A stretch of DNA of 64,000 bases from Atopobium fossor DSM 15642 (GCF_000483125.1 NZ_KI519553.1:995912-1059911), one strand, 5' to 3'; shown: positions 11,215 through 19,837, counted from the stretch's first letter. Notes: generated by a model not told the origin, from the sequence alone. Translations and numbers: made by a program.

Positions 11215-11664
11215 TTAGCGTTCAGGCACATATTCTTGATACCCATATGGAAGTTCTCGCCCATCATAGTCAGGACTTTTAATCCATCTGATAAAAGCAA
11301 TTTCCCATTCATCTTCATTTACAGTGTAGTAATACCATCCTGCTGGATGATATACGGGAAGCATTAGTTCAACCGACCATTCATCTTGCCATTCAAATTC
11401 TGCAGTTATAACCTTAGGAACATTTTCTCCACCAGTAGAGATGAAATGGTATTGTGTATTACCTTCTTCATCTTTGTCTTCGTATTCAAGTTTGTATATA
11501 AAGCCATAATGTGCGTCCGATTGCATTGTTGGAGATTCCATTGCAGCTTGAATACTTGGACCTCTCACATAATCTATGACTTTTAACAGATGAGGAAGAC
11601 CAATAATACCTAGCACAGCTATTACAATAAGTATATTACTGAGTTTATGTATGGTTATTTTCAT
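11215..11664 (-). CDS. Small membrane-anchored protein, paralog 1 of 4 (candidate immunity or lipase chaperone)
   Basis: 149 residues: a basic N-terminus, one hydrophobic segment (about residues 8-27), then a soluble domain rich in aromatic and acidic residues. The positive-inside rule puts the domain outside the cell. Motifs shared with the three neighbouring paralogs are EYEDKDEEGN, YHFISTGGEN, EFEWQDEWS and HPAGWYYY. Its soluble core is nearly identical to paralogs 2 and 3 in alternating patches: 11333-11442 is identical to 11811-11920, while the 5' part of the core follows paralog 3, indicating gene conversion. It is the distal gene of the minus-strand cluster headed by the vWA-lipase gene. 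I do not recognise the family; immunity or chaperone function is inferred from context only. Confidence 0.8.
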   Translation of the reverse strand: MKITIHKLSNILIVIAVLGIIGLPHLLKVIDYVRGPSIQAAMESPTMQSDAHYGFIYKLEYEDKDEEGNTQYHFISTGGENVPKVITAEFEWQDEWSVELMLPVYHPAGWYYYTVNEDEWEIAFIRWIKSPDYDGRELPYGYQEYVPER

Positions 11665-11689
11665 AGTCTGATTACTTTTTCTATATTAA

Positions 11690-12190
11690 CTACTGTGTAT
11701 GTGCATATTTTCGATATTTATACGGAAGTTCTCGTCCATCATAGGTAGGACTTTCAATCCATTTGATAAAAGCTTCTTCCCATTCATCTCGATCATCTGC
11801 ACCATAGTAGTACCATCCTGCTGGATGATATACGGGAAGCATTAGTTCAACCGACCATTCATCTTGCCATTCAAATTCTGCAGTTATAACCTTAGGAACA
11901 TTTTCTCCACCAGTAGAGATAAAGTGATATCTTACATTGCCCTCAGAATCTTTGTCTTCATATTCAAGTTTATATTCAAGACCATATTCACGCCTGTCAT
12001 AATCAAAAGTACCTTGATTTGCTGCTGCCCAAGCATTGGGACCTAATTGATATTCGATGGGAATTAGTAGCGGGTGAGCTACAAAATAGATATATGGTCC
12101 AAAGGTATATAGAACCGATGCGATAAGTACTATCGTAAAGATAGGATGAGCTTTAATGGTACCAAAAAGCTTTTTTATACGAGCTTTCAT
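11690..12190 (-). CDS. Small membrane-anchored protein, paralog 2 of 4
   Basis: 166 residues with a basic N-terminus (MKARIKKLF), one membrane helix (about residues 17-37) and an extracytoplasmic domain carrying EYEDKDSEGN, YHFISTGGEN, EFEWQDEWS and HPAGWYYY. Its first about 53 codons and its upstream region are identical at DNA level to those of paralog 4 within a 241-base direct repeat, whereas its core matches paralog 1. Directly upstream sits an orphan fragment of the lipase gene 3' end, so its start has the same context as paralog 4, which directly follows the real lipase gene. Family unknown. Confidence 0.8.
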   Translation of the reverse strand: MKARIKKLFGTIKAHPIFTIVLIASVLYTFGPYIYFVAHPLLIPIEYQLGPNAWAAANQGTFDYDRREYGLEYKLEYEDKDSEGNVRYHFISTGGENVPKVITAEFEWQDEWSVELMLPVYHPAGWYYYGADDRDEWEEAFIKWIESPTYDGRELPYKYRKYAHTQ

Positions 12191-12273
12191 TGTTGTCAGT
12201 CCCTAGGATTTTTGACCATTTGGCTTTCGTACTTAAGACGATATAAAAAGCTATCGGTTTCATGGACGGTCCA
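12033..12273. repeat. 241-bp direct repeat, copy A (paralog 2 start plus orphan lipase tail)
   Basis: Base-for-base identical by eye to 13191-13431 (offset 1158). It spans the 5' part of paralog 2, its upstream spacer and the last 25 codons of the lipase reading frame. The duplicated unit corresponds to paralog 3 + paralog 4 + lipase tail, as expected for unequal recombination or an imported toxin-end/immunity cassette. Confidence 0.9.
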
Positions 12274-12288
12274 GAATAATTCATTAAT
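12196..12288 (-). pseudogene. Orphan 3' end of the vWA-lipase gene
   Basis: Between paralogs 2 and 3 the minus strand encodes WTVHETDSFLYRLKYES then QMVKNPRD and a stop, identical to the C-terminus of the 1205-residue protein. Perfect identity ends at 12273; about five further codons upstream (INELF) loosely resemble the corresponding lipase residues before an in-frame stop. There is no start codon or ribosome site. Orphan toxin C-termini beside immunity genes are a hallmark of polymorphic toxin loci; it is equally explained by a tandem duplication endpoint. Confidence 0.8.
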
Positions 12289-12326
12289 ACATCTTGTATT
12301 TTACTAAAAGTAAAATCCTATGATAA

Positions 12327-12788
12327 TTACTGTATATGCGCATACTCTTGATACTCATACGGAAGTTCTCGCCCATCATAGTCAGGACTTTTAATCCATC
12401 TGATAAAAGCAATTTCCCATTCTTCATGGTTTACTGTGTAGTAATACCATCCTGCTGGATGATAGGTAGGAAATACTTCCCATGACCATCTATCTTGCCA
12501 GTAAAACTTTGCAACCACTACCTTAGGAACATTTTCCCCACCAGTAGAGATAAAGTGATATTGAGTATTACCTTCTTCATCTTTGTCTTCATACTCAAGT
12601 TTGTATATAAAGCCATAATGTGCGTCCGATTGCATTGTTGGAGATCCCATTGCAGCTGCTGCAGAAGAGCCTTTTGCATACTCTCCAATTCTTTGAGGCA
12701 GCCGGATAAAGAAAACACCACAGACAAGTATGAATAGTGCAGAAGCAACAAGATATGCTATAAAAAATGTACGTTTGGTAATTTTCAT
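12327..12788 (-). CDS. Small membrane-anchored protein, paralog 3 of 4
   Basis: 153 residues. The ATG at 12788 is preceded by AGGAGGAG; the frame stays open 21 codons further without a better site. A hydrophobic segment covers about residues 8-28, followed by the shared extracytoplasmic domain: QSDAHYGFIYKLEYEDKDEEG, YHFISTGGEN, FYWQDRWSWE, HPAGWYYY, DYDGRELPYEYQEY. The middle section is almost identical to paralog 1, but the WQDRWSWEVFPT segment has diverged, which may be a specificity-determining patch. A short inverted repeat (12298-12316) lies just beyond the stop. Function unknown. Confidence 0.8.
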   Translation of the reverse strand: MKITKRTFFIAYLVASALFILVCGVFFIRLPQRIGEYAKGSSAAAAMGSPTMQSDAHYGFIYKLEYEDKDEEGNTQYHFISTGGENVPKVVVAKFYWQDRWSWEVFPTYHPAGWYYYTVNHEEWEIAFIRWIKSPDYDGRELPYEYQEYAHIQ

Positions 12789-12907
12789 ATCTGGACTACT
12801 CCTCCTTCTGTTTAGGTGTAGTGAAGTTATTTTTATCCCTCTACTTTTCAAAATGAATCTTCGTTATAAATTCAACATCCTACAAAATAGTATTGAAATA
12901 GACTTGT

Positions 12908-13348
12908 TTACCCATGGTAAACAGATTTATTTTCCCAAGCCTCAAGCGCATCCAACCACTCTTTTTCATTTGACACTACATAGTGCCATCCTGCCGGATA
13001 AAGTGTAGGAATCATCATTTGAACCGACCATTCATCTTGCCATTCAAATTCTGCAGTTAAAACCATTGGTATATTTTCCCCACGAGTAGAGATGAAATGG
13101 TATCTTACGTTGCCCTCAGAATCTTTGTCTTCATACTCAAACTTATATTCAATACCATATCCAGAAGGAATTGACCCTGCTGCCGCCCAGGCATTGGGAC
13201 CTAATTGATATTCGATGGGAATTAGTAGCGGGTGAGCTACAAAATAGATATATGGTCCAAAGGTATATAGAACCGATGCGATAAGTACTATCGTAAAGAT
13301 AGGATGAGCTTTAATGGTACCAAAAAGCTTTTTTATACGAGCTTTCAT
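12908..13348 (-). CDS. Small membrane-anchored protein, paralog 4 of 4, next to the lipase gene
   Basis: 146 residues. The N-terminal about 55 residues (basic start, one membrane helix) equal those of paralog 2; the extracytoplasmic domain is the most diverged of the four (YHFISTRGEN, WSVQMMIPTLYPAGWHY) and its C-terminus is shorter. The ATG lies five bases after the lipase stop, with AGGGA overlapping the lipase C-terminal codons, so it is almost certainly cotranscribed and translationally coupled with the lipase gene. In toxin-immunity pairs the cognate immunity gene takes this position, making it the first candidate inhibitor; a lipase-specific foldase would also be membrane-anchored and adjacent. 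Confidence 0.8.
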   Translation of the reverse strand: MKARIKKLFGTIKAHPIFTIVLIASVLYTFGPYIYFVAHPLLIPIEYQLGPNAWAAAGSIPSGYGIEYKFEYEDKDSEGNVRYHFISTRGENIPMVLTAEFEWQDEWSVQMMIPTLYPAGWHYVVSNEKEWLDALEAWENKSVYHG

Positions 13349-13431
13349 TGTTGTCAGTCCCTAGGATTTTTGACCATTTGGCTTTCGTACTTAAGACGAT
13401 ATAAAAAGCTATCGGTTTCATGGACGGTCCA
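13191..13431. repeat. 241-bp direct repeat, copy B (paralog 4 start plus true lipase 3' end)
   Basis: Partner of 12033-12273 with no mismatch seen. It contains the start of paralog 4 and the last 25 codons of the intact vWA-lipase gene. Confidence 0.9.
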
Positions 13432-16400
13432 TGCATAGGCGTATAACTCCCCATCTGGATTAAACCCATACACAGGAATATAGATTAAAGACTCCGGACA
13501 CAACAAAAGAGTTGGTAGAAGTTTTGACGGCAACAAATTTTTCCAATCAATCATCCCCTTGTGATGATGTATGCAATCTATAAATGCTCCATATTCTTTT
13601 GTTATTCCAGAATGAATACCTCTAGGTGAAACAAAATCTCCATTAATTCTATGTGATATCAACTTCTTATTTCTGCCTAAATGTAACTTAAGCATATCAC
13701 GCGCAGCAAAGTGTGTATAAGAGCTATGCACACTTCCAAACTGTGCCCATAAGGCATAGTCTAGACCCATTCCATTAAAATACTCACAGGCTTTAAGCTG
13801 ATCTTTATATCTTGTATTTAAAAATGAAGCAGCTCCTACTTGAGCCAAATACCCACCTAAGGAGTGTCCTGTTATGTAGACATTTTTGCCAGTAGCAGCA
13901 TATTTTTTTGCAACAAGCCGAGCCATTTGGTTAGCGTAAGGTTCTTCAAAGTTTACATTAATAAGTGCGCCCTCAAAATCATTAATCCATTCAGGATTTT
14001 CATCAGTTCCTCTATAGGCAAGCACTACATCATTGCCTCGAACATAGACCGTTGCACTAAAGTTAGTGTCTCCGATTTTTTCATTGTTTAGGTAATGTGT
14101 ACCGATATGTCTTTGTATATATTCTGCAATCTTCCAATCTTGAGATATATGTCCATCTTCACCAGGATCAAAGATATCTGCACCTCTCAAGAAATAATAA
14201 CTTTGACCGATTTCCTTAGGATTCTTCCTTTCTTCCTTATTCTTATTCCCCACAATCTCATTTTGTTTATAAAACCTACCCTCACGCTTAGCCACACTTC
14301 CATCCTCATAACAAAGGGCTGCAAAAATAGCTAAGGTTCGTGAGTCAACTTTGTGGCTAGACTCTTTAATCAAGGGATTGCTTATTTGTTTGAGGTATAC
14401 ATACCTGTTGTTATCTGGTGAGTAGTACACACATACTTTAAGTTCTTGCCCATTTAAAAAACCATCATGGTCATAGTCTGGGTCAGTAAAATCTATACCT
14501 TTATAGGGAGTAGTTCCATTAGCAAGGGTAAGGCTTCCACTTTTTATGAGCTTAGCATAGTAGTCAGATATACCATCGCCATTAGAGTCAGTCTCATAGT
14601 CAATAGTCTCATCAAAGATGAGGCCTGTAAAAGAAGACATATCGCTATCTATACCTCGGTAACACTTACCACCGCTAGCTTTGCTGATATTATCAAGAGT
14701 GTTGTATTTATCTTCAGAAACAATATCTCCCAGAACAAAACAATAAATAGTAACACCGGTATCCTGCGCTTTTTTTGCAAGAGATTCATAGCTCAAACCA
14801 CTGGTATAGTTATCATCTCCATCGGTTAAAAAGAAGATAACCTTGTTTGCTTCTTTTCTTGATTTATCAACACATATACTCATAGCTTTAGTAAGGGCAC
14901 CTCGACCGTTTGTGCCAGAACCAAACCTTTGACGCTGCTTTTCAAGCGTCTCATGCAACAATGCTTTATCTGAAGTAAATGGCAAGATTTCTTTACCATT
15001 CGCGGCAAAACTGACAACACAAGCTCTATCATTAGCGCCAAACTTATCTACAAACCCATTGAGTGCATCAACACGCAAGCATTTGGGATCTGTATCTTGC
15101 ATACTCCACGATTCATCCAACACAAAGCAAAAGTCATAGGGTTTTGCTGTTTGGTCTTGTTTGGTGGGATCTTTTATGTCTCGGTTCCACACATGGTCAA
15201 ATGAGTGTTTGTCCAAAACTAAGTAGATAGAAAAGTGTGTTGGTTTGAAGCTTACCCTACAGCCATTCACACTTGTTTGTTGTTCTTCTAGCGCTTGGGT
15301 ATTTGGATTGTAGTAATACACAGTTGGAGTAAAGTCTTTATTTTCAAATAGTTTTTCATCAAGCTCAAACTCAATAGTGGCTTCCTCAAAGTTTTGAGGA
15401 GCACAAAACTCATAGCCACAGACATAACCTGGTGTTTGAGTAAGGTCGATGTCTGTTCCTGTTATAGGAAGCATATAGAGTTGTTCTACATAGGCTCCAG
15501 CTGTTGTTGCACTTAGGGTAGTTGTATTGTTAGGACCTGTTTGAGTAGCACTTACTACAAAGCTTTTTTGGGCAGATAGGGGATCTGTGTTGTGAGTTAC
15601 TTCCCACCCATCCCAAGCACCATCTGAATCGCTATCTTCTTTAAGAGGATTGGTACCAAGATTGACTTCTTGCCCATCATCAAGCTCATCTAGGTCTGTG
15701 TCATAAGAAGCTAGGTTGATGCCAAGACCTATCTCTGTAAGATTGCTCAGACCATCGTTATCAGAATCTTCATCGCCATCAAGTATGCCATTATTATCTG
15801 AATCTTTATTGGTTGGATCGGTATGTATAGCTGCTATCTCGATATAGTCATCTATACCATCTGCATCAGTATCTTTGTTGGTTAGATCTGTTGTGTAGTA
15901 GGTTTCAAGATAGTTGATAAGCCCATCTGAGTCAGTGTCATCTCTGTCTATAGATAACAAGTCAAGCCTATCTGTTTTGTCATAGCCAACCTCAACACTA
16001 TCAGCTATATATGAGCCATCAGAAAATGTGCAGGTAACCGTAAGTGTGTTAGATCCTCGTAGAAGCCCAAATGAGTTTATAGACCAACTTTGTTTTGCTT
16101 GTATGTCATAACTACCAATCTCATTTGACTTGTCGTCATACACATGTAGTTTCAAAGAACTTGGTTGTTTGTCTTTAGTATCTAAGGTGCCCCACAAAGT
16201 TTTATCATCAGGCATGCCATACCCATCAAGGCCTTCTGTAGACACAAGCTTTTGTCTGTCTATTGCAACAGTGGGACTGTTGGTATCCCAGATATAGCTT
16301 GTATCAAGCACAATATCACATGGCCTATCCTCAACAGTTATGGTTTTGATGGTGTGAACAGTAAGCTTTTGAGAAGTACTTGGCTGAGCATATGCCACAT

Positions 16401-16971
16401 TGCTTAAACAAAGCGATATGCCAATAGCCGCAATAAAAAGTACAAACACGCTGCTTTTGTGCTTGTTCCAAACAGCTATACCAATACATATAACATCTAC
16501 AGCTATAAGTGCTGTGAGTATCCCTATAGAAAAATTATCCCCAAGTTTTGCTATGCCTTGAGGATGAGATGTTTTATGAGTTTTAGGGTGGGCAGCACCA
16601 GAAGTATCTGGGATGTCTTGTGTATGTGAAGTATGTACTACTTCACATACAACATCTTTTTCATAGCTTGTATGAGCTGCAATAGTATCTATATGAAAAG
16701 AGGTAAAGCTTGGATCTTGTACAACTAAACCATCTGGAAGTGTAGATACAAGCTCTATATCTTTAGCATCAGTGTTGGTAGGATTTTCAATGGTGATATG
16801 ACACAAAACACTATCGCCAACTGCATAGCTATCTTTGTTGCAATCAATACGTACTACAAGGCTATCGTTTGGTTGAGCTGCTATTGCTGGTGTTGAGAGG
16901 GTAAAAACAAGAAATACTGTCAAAACAAAGAGGCAAACAGTCCAACCAAAAACAGATAGCTTTTTGCACAT
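13354..16971 (-). CDS. Secreted multidomain vWA / TSP3-repeat / class 3 lipase protein
   Basis: 1205 residues. A signal peptide (about 1-32, ending AIAA) is followed by a DUF11-like beta domain (about 36-110) and two close hydrophobic segments (about 147-165 and 172-192); the second ends in NVAYAQP and looks like another signal peptide. Then come Ig-like sequence, thrombospondin-type-3/calcium repeats (about 340-467; DTDSDG, DTDADG, DSDNNG, DSDNDG), a vWA domain with a complete MIDAS (VLDESWSM near 618, GTNGRGAL, FLTDGDD near 716), a further DSNGDG repeat, and a C-terminal alpha/beta-hydrolase of lipase class 3 (AYRGTDENPEW near 985; nucleophile elbow GHSLGG with Ser about 1037; candidate Asp/His near 1111 and 1137). 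It should be surface-exposed and calcium-dependent. The four paralogs downstream, one partly duplicated with this gene's tail, suggest a toxin with immunity proteins; a surface lipase/adhesin is the alternative. The substrate cannot be told from sequence. Confidence 0.88.
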   Translation of the reverse strand: MCKKLSVFGWTVCLFVLTVFLVFTLSTPAIAAQPNDSLVVRIDCNKDSYAVGDSVLCHITIENPTNTDAKDIELVSTLPDGLVVQDPSFTSFHIDTIAAHTSYEKDVVCEVVHTSHTQDIPDTSGAAHPKTHKTSHPQGIAKLGDNFSIGILTALIAVDVICIGIAVWNKHKSSVFVLFIAAIGISLCLSNVAYAQPSTSQKLTVHTIKTITVEDRPCDIVLDTSYIWDTNSPTVAIDRQKLVSTEGLDGYGMPDDKTLWGTLDTKDKQPSSLKLHVYDDKSNEIGSYDIQAKQSWSINSFGLLRGSNTLTVTCTFSDGSYIADSVEVGYDKTDRLDLLSIDRDDTDSDGLINYLETYYTTDLTNKDTDADGIDDYIEIAAIHTDPTNKDSDNNGILDGDEDSDNDGLSNLTEIGLGINLASYDTDLDELDDGQEVNLGTNPLKEDSDSDGAWDGWEVTHNTDPLSAQKSFVVSATQTGPNNTTTLSATTAGAYVEQLYMLPITGTDIDLTQTPGYVCGYEFCAPQNFEEATIEFELDEKLFENKDFTPTVYYYNPNTQALEEQQTSVNGCRVSFKPTHFSIYLVLDKHSFDHVWNRDIKDPTKQDQTAKPYDFCFVLDESWSMQDTDPKCLRVDALNGFVDKFGANDRACVVSFAANGKEILPFTSDKALLHETLEKQRQRFGSGTNGRGALTKAMSICVDKSRKEANKVIFFLTDGDDNYTSGLSYESLAKKAQDTGVTIYCFVLGDIVSEDKYNTLDNISKASGGKCYRGIDSDMSSFTGLIFDETIDYETDSNGDGISDYYAKLIKSGSLTLANGTTPYKGIDFTDPDYDHDGFLNGQELKVCVYYSPDNNRYVYLKQISNPLIKESSHKVDSRTLAIFAALCYEDGSVAKREGRFYKQNEIVGNKNKEERKNPKEIGQSYYFLRGADIFDPGEDGHISQDWKIAEYIQRHIGTHYLNNEKIGDTNFSATVYVRGNDVVLAYRGTDENPEWINDFEGALINVNFEEPYANQMARLVAKKYAATGKNVYITGHSLGGYLAQVGAASFLNTRYKDQLKACEYFNGMGLDYALWAQFGSVHSSYTHFAARDMLKLHLGRNKKLISHRINGDFVSPRGIHSGITKEYGAFIDCIHHHKGMIDWKNLLPSKLLPTLLLCPESLIYIPVYGFNPDGELYAYAWTVHETDSFLYRLKYESQMVKNPRD

Positions 16972-17110
16972 ATAATCACTCTTCTTAAAATAAGATATAC
17001 CCTTGTTATAGATAAATCTTAATCTTCAAGAAAAGTGACCTATTACAAGCATCGGCGAGTGGCTTATATTTTTGACTGAGTGTTAAATTACTTATGCAAT
17101 ACCTATCATC

Positions 17111-18274
17111 CTACTCAATAAACATCGCATCACCAAAGCTAAGCATGCGATAGTGTTCAGCAATGGCCTGTTCATATGCACTCATAATTTGATCTCGCGT
17201 AGCAAATGCCGAAACAAGCATCATCAAAGTTGAACGCGGTACATGAAAATTAGTAATCATTGCATCTACCACGTGAAAGGTAGATCCCGGCATCAAAAAC
17301 AAATTAGTACTTGCATCCTCGCGCACCACAATATCGCCTTTGCCAGTATTTGCAGCAGATTCATCTGCCATCTCAAAATAACGAGCTACCATGGCAGGCT
17401 CACCCACAGCTGCTTGAGTATCCCAAGCGGACTCAAGCGAGCGCACCGCTGTAGTACCAACAGCAATAACCCTATGGCCTGCAGCTTTAGTAGCATGAAC
17501 AGCATCTACAACATCTTGCGATACATGGTAACGCTCAGTATGTATAGCATGCTGCGTAGGATCGTCCTCGGTAACAAGCCTAAAGGTATCGATACCTACT
17601 TCAAGCTCTACCGTTACCCATCTACAACCTTTTGCTTTGATTTTCTCGATAAGCTCGGGCGTAAAGTGTAAGCCTGCTGTAGGAGCTGCAGCGGAATGCT
17701 CTTCCTTCATGGCATATACCGTCTGATATTTTTCTGGGTCTCCCTCGTAATCCGTAATATAAGGTGGTAGAGGCACATGCCCTGCACGATGAATTGCCTC
17801 ATCCAAGCTCAGATTCTTTGCTGGGACAAACCTCACCAAACGTCCACCACGATTATCATCTACAAAGTCAACAATCTCACCGGTTAAAACCACGGGAGAA
17901 GACTCCGGAGCATGAAGGCCGCCTGCACGATATTCAATAACTGCACCAGGTTTAAGGCGCTTACCTGGATTAACTAAACACTCCCATACAGAACCCAGAG
18001 CATCCACGTCTTCACGACGACGAAGTAGTAAGGTTTCTGACACTCCACCGGTATTTTGCTTACGACCCACTAAACGAGCAGGCATGACGCGAGTTTTGTT
18101 GGCAACCAGCAAATCACCTGGCTCCAGCAAATCCAATACATCCCTAAAAATCTTATGTTCTACGCTGCCGTTCTTGCGATGCAGCACCAATAAACGGCAT
18201 GAATCGCGCGGCTCGGCAGGCGCTTGAGCAATTAGTTCTTCGGGTAGGTTGTAATCAAAATCATCCGTACGCAT
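17111..18274 (-). CDS. queA: S-adenosylmethionine:tRNA ribosyltransferase-isomerase
   Basis: Adds the epoxycyclopentane ring of queuosine to preQ1-modified tRNA using the ribosyl group of SAM. The 387-residue product (normal length about 340-360) begins DDFDYNLPEELIAQAPAEPRD and contains GDLLVANKTRVMPARL, the HSAAAPTAGLHFTPELI motif, VGTTAVRSLE and TNFHVPRSTLMMLVSAF, all diagnostic of QueA. A clear AAGGAG precedes the ATG. It lies 30 bases after queH in the pyrE-queH-queA run, so oxidised queuosine made by QueA is reduced by the neighbouring gene product. Confidence 0.96.
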   Translation of the reverse strand: MRTDDFDYNLPEELIAQAPAEPRDSCRLLVLHRKNGSVEHKIFRDVLDLLEPGDLLVANKTRVMPARLVGRKQNTGGVSETLLLRRREDVDALGSVWECLVNPGKRLKPGAVIEYRAGGLHAPESSPVVLTGEIVDFVDDNRGGRLVRFVPAKNLSLDEAIHRAGHVPLPPYITDYEGDPEKYQTVYAMKEEHSAAAPTAGLHFTPELIEKIKAKGCRWVTVELEVGIDTFRLVTEDDPTQHAIHTERYHVSQDVVDAVHATKAAGHRVIAVGTTAVRSLESAWDTQAAVGEPAMVARYFEMADESAANTGKGDIVVREDASTNLFLMPGSTFHVVDAMITNFHVPRSTLMMLVSAFATRDQIMSAYEQAIAEHYRMLSFGDAMFIE

Positions 18275-18304
18275 TACATAACTCCTTGCAAGCTCAAGCT
18301 TTCC

Positions 18305-18991
18305 TTAGGAAACGTGAGCTTTAGATTGCATTTGTGCACGTGCAGCAGCCTTAGCCGCCTTGCGCTCATCTCTTATACTTTGCCTATCAAAGGCAGCTTC
18401 TGCAGCAGAAAACCTACAGCCACAGTAGTTTTGCCTGTACATATCCGCCTCGCGAGACAAACGTGTTGCCTCGGGATAATACGGGCGAAAATCGCGCCAT
18501 ACCATCGTAAGACCTTGTGCGTCACAAAGTTTCTTAAACACGTCATGGCACACATCAAAAAGCTGATACGGGGACACGACTAGCGTGGTGGATACGTGCG
18601 TAAATCCGCGCTCGCAAGCCACCTGACAAAGCTCCGTGAGACGTTGCGCATAACACGCGCGACACCTACGTTCACGATCAAAACCTGCACCTGCAACACG
18701 CCGCTCCCAACCATCACGGTCATCGGAAGCAACAATAAGTTGCAGTCCAAGCTCATTTGCATATGCACGCATGGTATCCAAACGCAAGTTATGCTCTTCT
18801 ATAGGCTGAATATTGGGATTAGTCCAGCAGATAGTGGGTTCAAAACCTTCCTTGCGGAGATGCAAAATGGGCTCTATAGAACAAGGTGCGCAACATGCAT
18901 GCAACAATAACGGCGTGCGTGCGCAAGTACGCTCATCCTGTTTCAAACAGCTTTTATTTTGTTGTATGTACTTGTCTTGCTGCTCGACCAT
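18305..18991 (-). CDS. queH: Epoxyqueuosine reductase QueH
   Basis: Converts epoxyqueuosine to queuosine in tRNA, the last step of the pathway, as a non-homologous alternative to QueG. The 228-residue product has the family cysteine motifs LLHACCAPCS near residue 30, RRCRACYAQRL near 110 and NYCGCRFS near 190, which ligate a metal/iron-sulfur centre. The ATG overlaps the region just after the pyrE stop and queA follows, indicating one operon. Assignment is strong because of the three cysteine motifs and the queA neighbour. Confidence 0.94.
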   Translation of the reverse strand: MVEQQDKYIQQNKSCLKQDERTCARTPLLLHACCAPCSIEPILHLRKEGFEPTICWTNPNIQPIEEHNLRLDTMRAYANELGLQLIVASDDRDGWERRVAGAGFDRERRCRACYAQRLTELCQVACERGFTHVSTTLVVSPYQLFDVCHDVFKKLCDAQGLTMVWRDFRPYYPEATRLSREADMYRQNYCGCRFSAAEAAFDRQSIRDERKAAKAAARAQMQSKAHVS

Positions 18992-18992
18992 C

Positions 18993-19631
18993 CTAGCGTG
19001 TCATCCAGCTTTCATCGGAGGGATTATCACGAAACGCCAGCAAGCGGGCTTTATCCTCAGGCTTGATATACCCCTCTTCAACAGCAACATCTACCAAAGT
19101 ATCTAGGTCACACAAACTAGTGTTTTCTACCTTATTTTCCGCCAAGCGGTCCAAACCCTTTTGCATGCCATAGGTAAAAATGGACACGACGCCCAACACA
19201 TTGGCACCAATCTCACGCAAAGGATGGACACAGTCCAAAACAGAACCACCAGTAGAGATAAGATCTTCAATCACTACGATTTTCTCGCCAGCATGTACAC
19301 GACCTTCAATCTGATTTTTGCGACCGTGATCCTTAGCAGAGCCGCGCACGTAACCCATGGGAATACCCAAGCGGTCCGCCGCAATAGCAGCATGCGCAAT
19401 ACCAGCGGTAGAAGTTCCCATGAGCATTTCTACCTCGGGATACAACTCACGGCTCTTCTCTGCCAGCGCCTCATCAATAAGCGTACGAACCTCGGGGTAG
19501 CTTAGTGTAAGGCGATTGTCACAATAAATAGGGCTTTTAATGCCACTTGCCCAAGTAAAGGGGTCATCAGGCTTTAAAAACACTGCTTTAATGGACAAAA
19601 GAGCACGTGCAATATCGGCTTTGCTTGCCAT
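18993..19631 (-). CDS. pyrE: Orotate phosphoribosyltransferase
   Basis: Pyrimidine biosynthesis enzyme joining orotate and PRPP to give OMP. 212 residues, normal length. The PRPP-binding signature VVIEDLISTGGSV is present, along with MLMGTSTAGIAHA, GYVRGSAKDHG (catalytic-loop region) and FTWASGIKSPIYCDNR at the N-terminus. GAAGAGG precedes the ATG. It heads the pyrE-queH-queA cluster and faces a divergent membrane-protein gene across 206 bases, in which I found no clear attenuator or conserved leader. Confidence 0.96.
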   Translation of the reverse strand: MASKADIARALLSIKAVFLKPDDPFTWASGIKSPIYCDNRLTLSYPEVRTLIDEALAEKSRELYPEVEMLMGTSTAGIAHAAIAADRLGIPMGYVRGSAKDHGRKNQIEGRVHAGEKIVVIEDLISTGGSVLDCVHPLREIGANVLGVVSIFTYGMQKGLDRLAENKVENTSLCDLDTLVDVAVEEGYIKPEDKARLLAFRDNPSDESWMTR

Positions 19632-19837
19632 GACCTACCTCTTCCGTAGATTTGCTTCCTAGCTGTACGGTAACTTGCATACCTGTGTTAGCATTTTTGT
19701 ACAGTGACATTTTACAATCGCGTTTGATTGTAGTACGCATTGTTGGACCTTTAACCGAGAAGCTGCGCACACATATATAAGTGACGTTATCCTTAAAGAG
19801 CAAACACAACTTCTGTATACACGAGATAGGTTTTTAC

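Noticed and set aside
12298-12316. ATTTTACT-aaa-AGTAAAAT hairpin as a terminator inside the paralog cluster
   Set aside because: AT-rich, weak, no T-run; more likely incidental, and the cluster otherwise reads as one unit.
19632-19837. Pyrimidine attenuator (PyrR-binding leader) ahead of pyrE
   Set aside because: No anti-terminator/terminator hairpin pair or PyrR-binding loop could be recognised; the region also serves a divergent gene.
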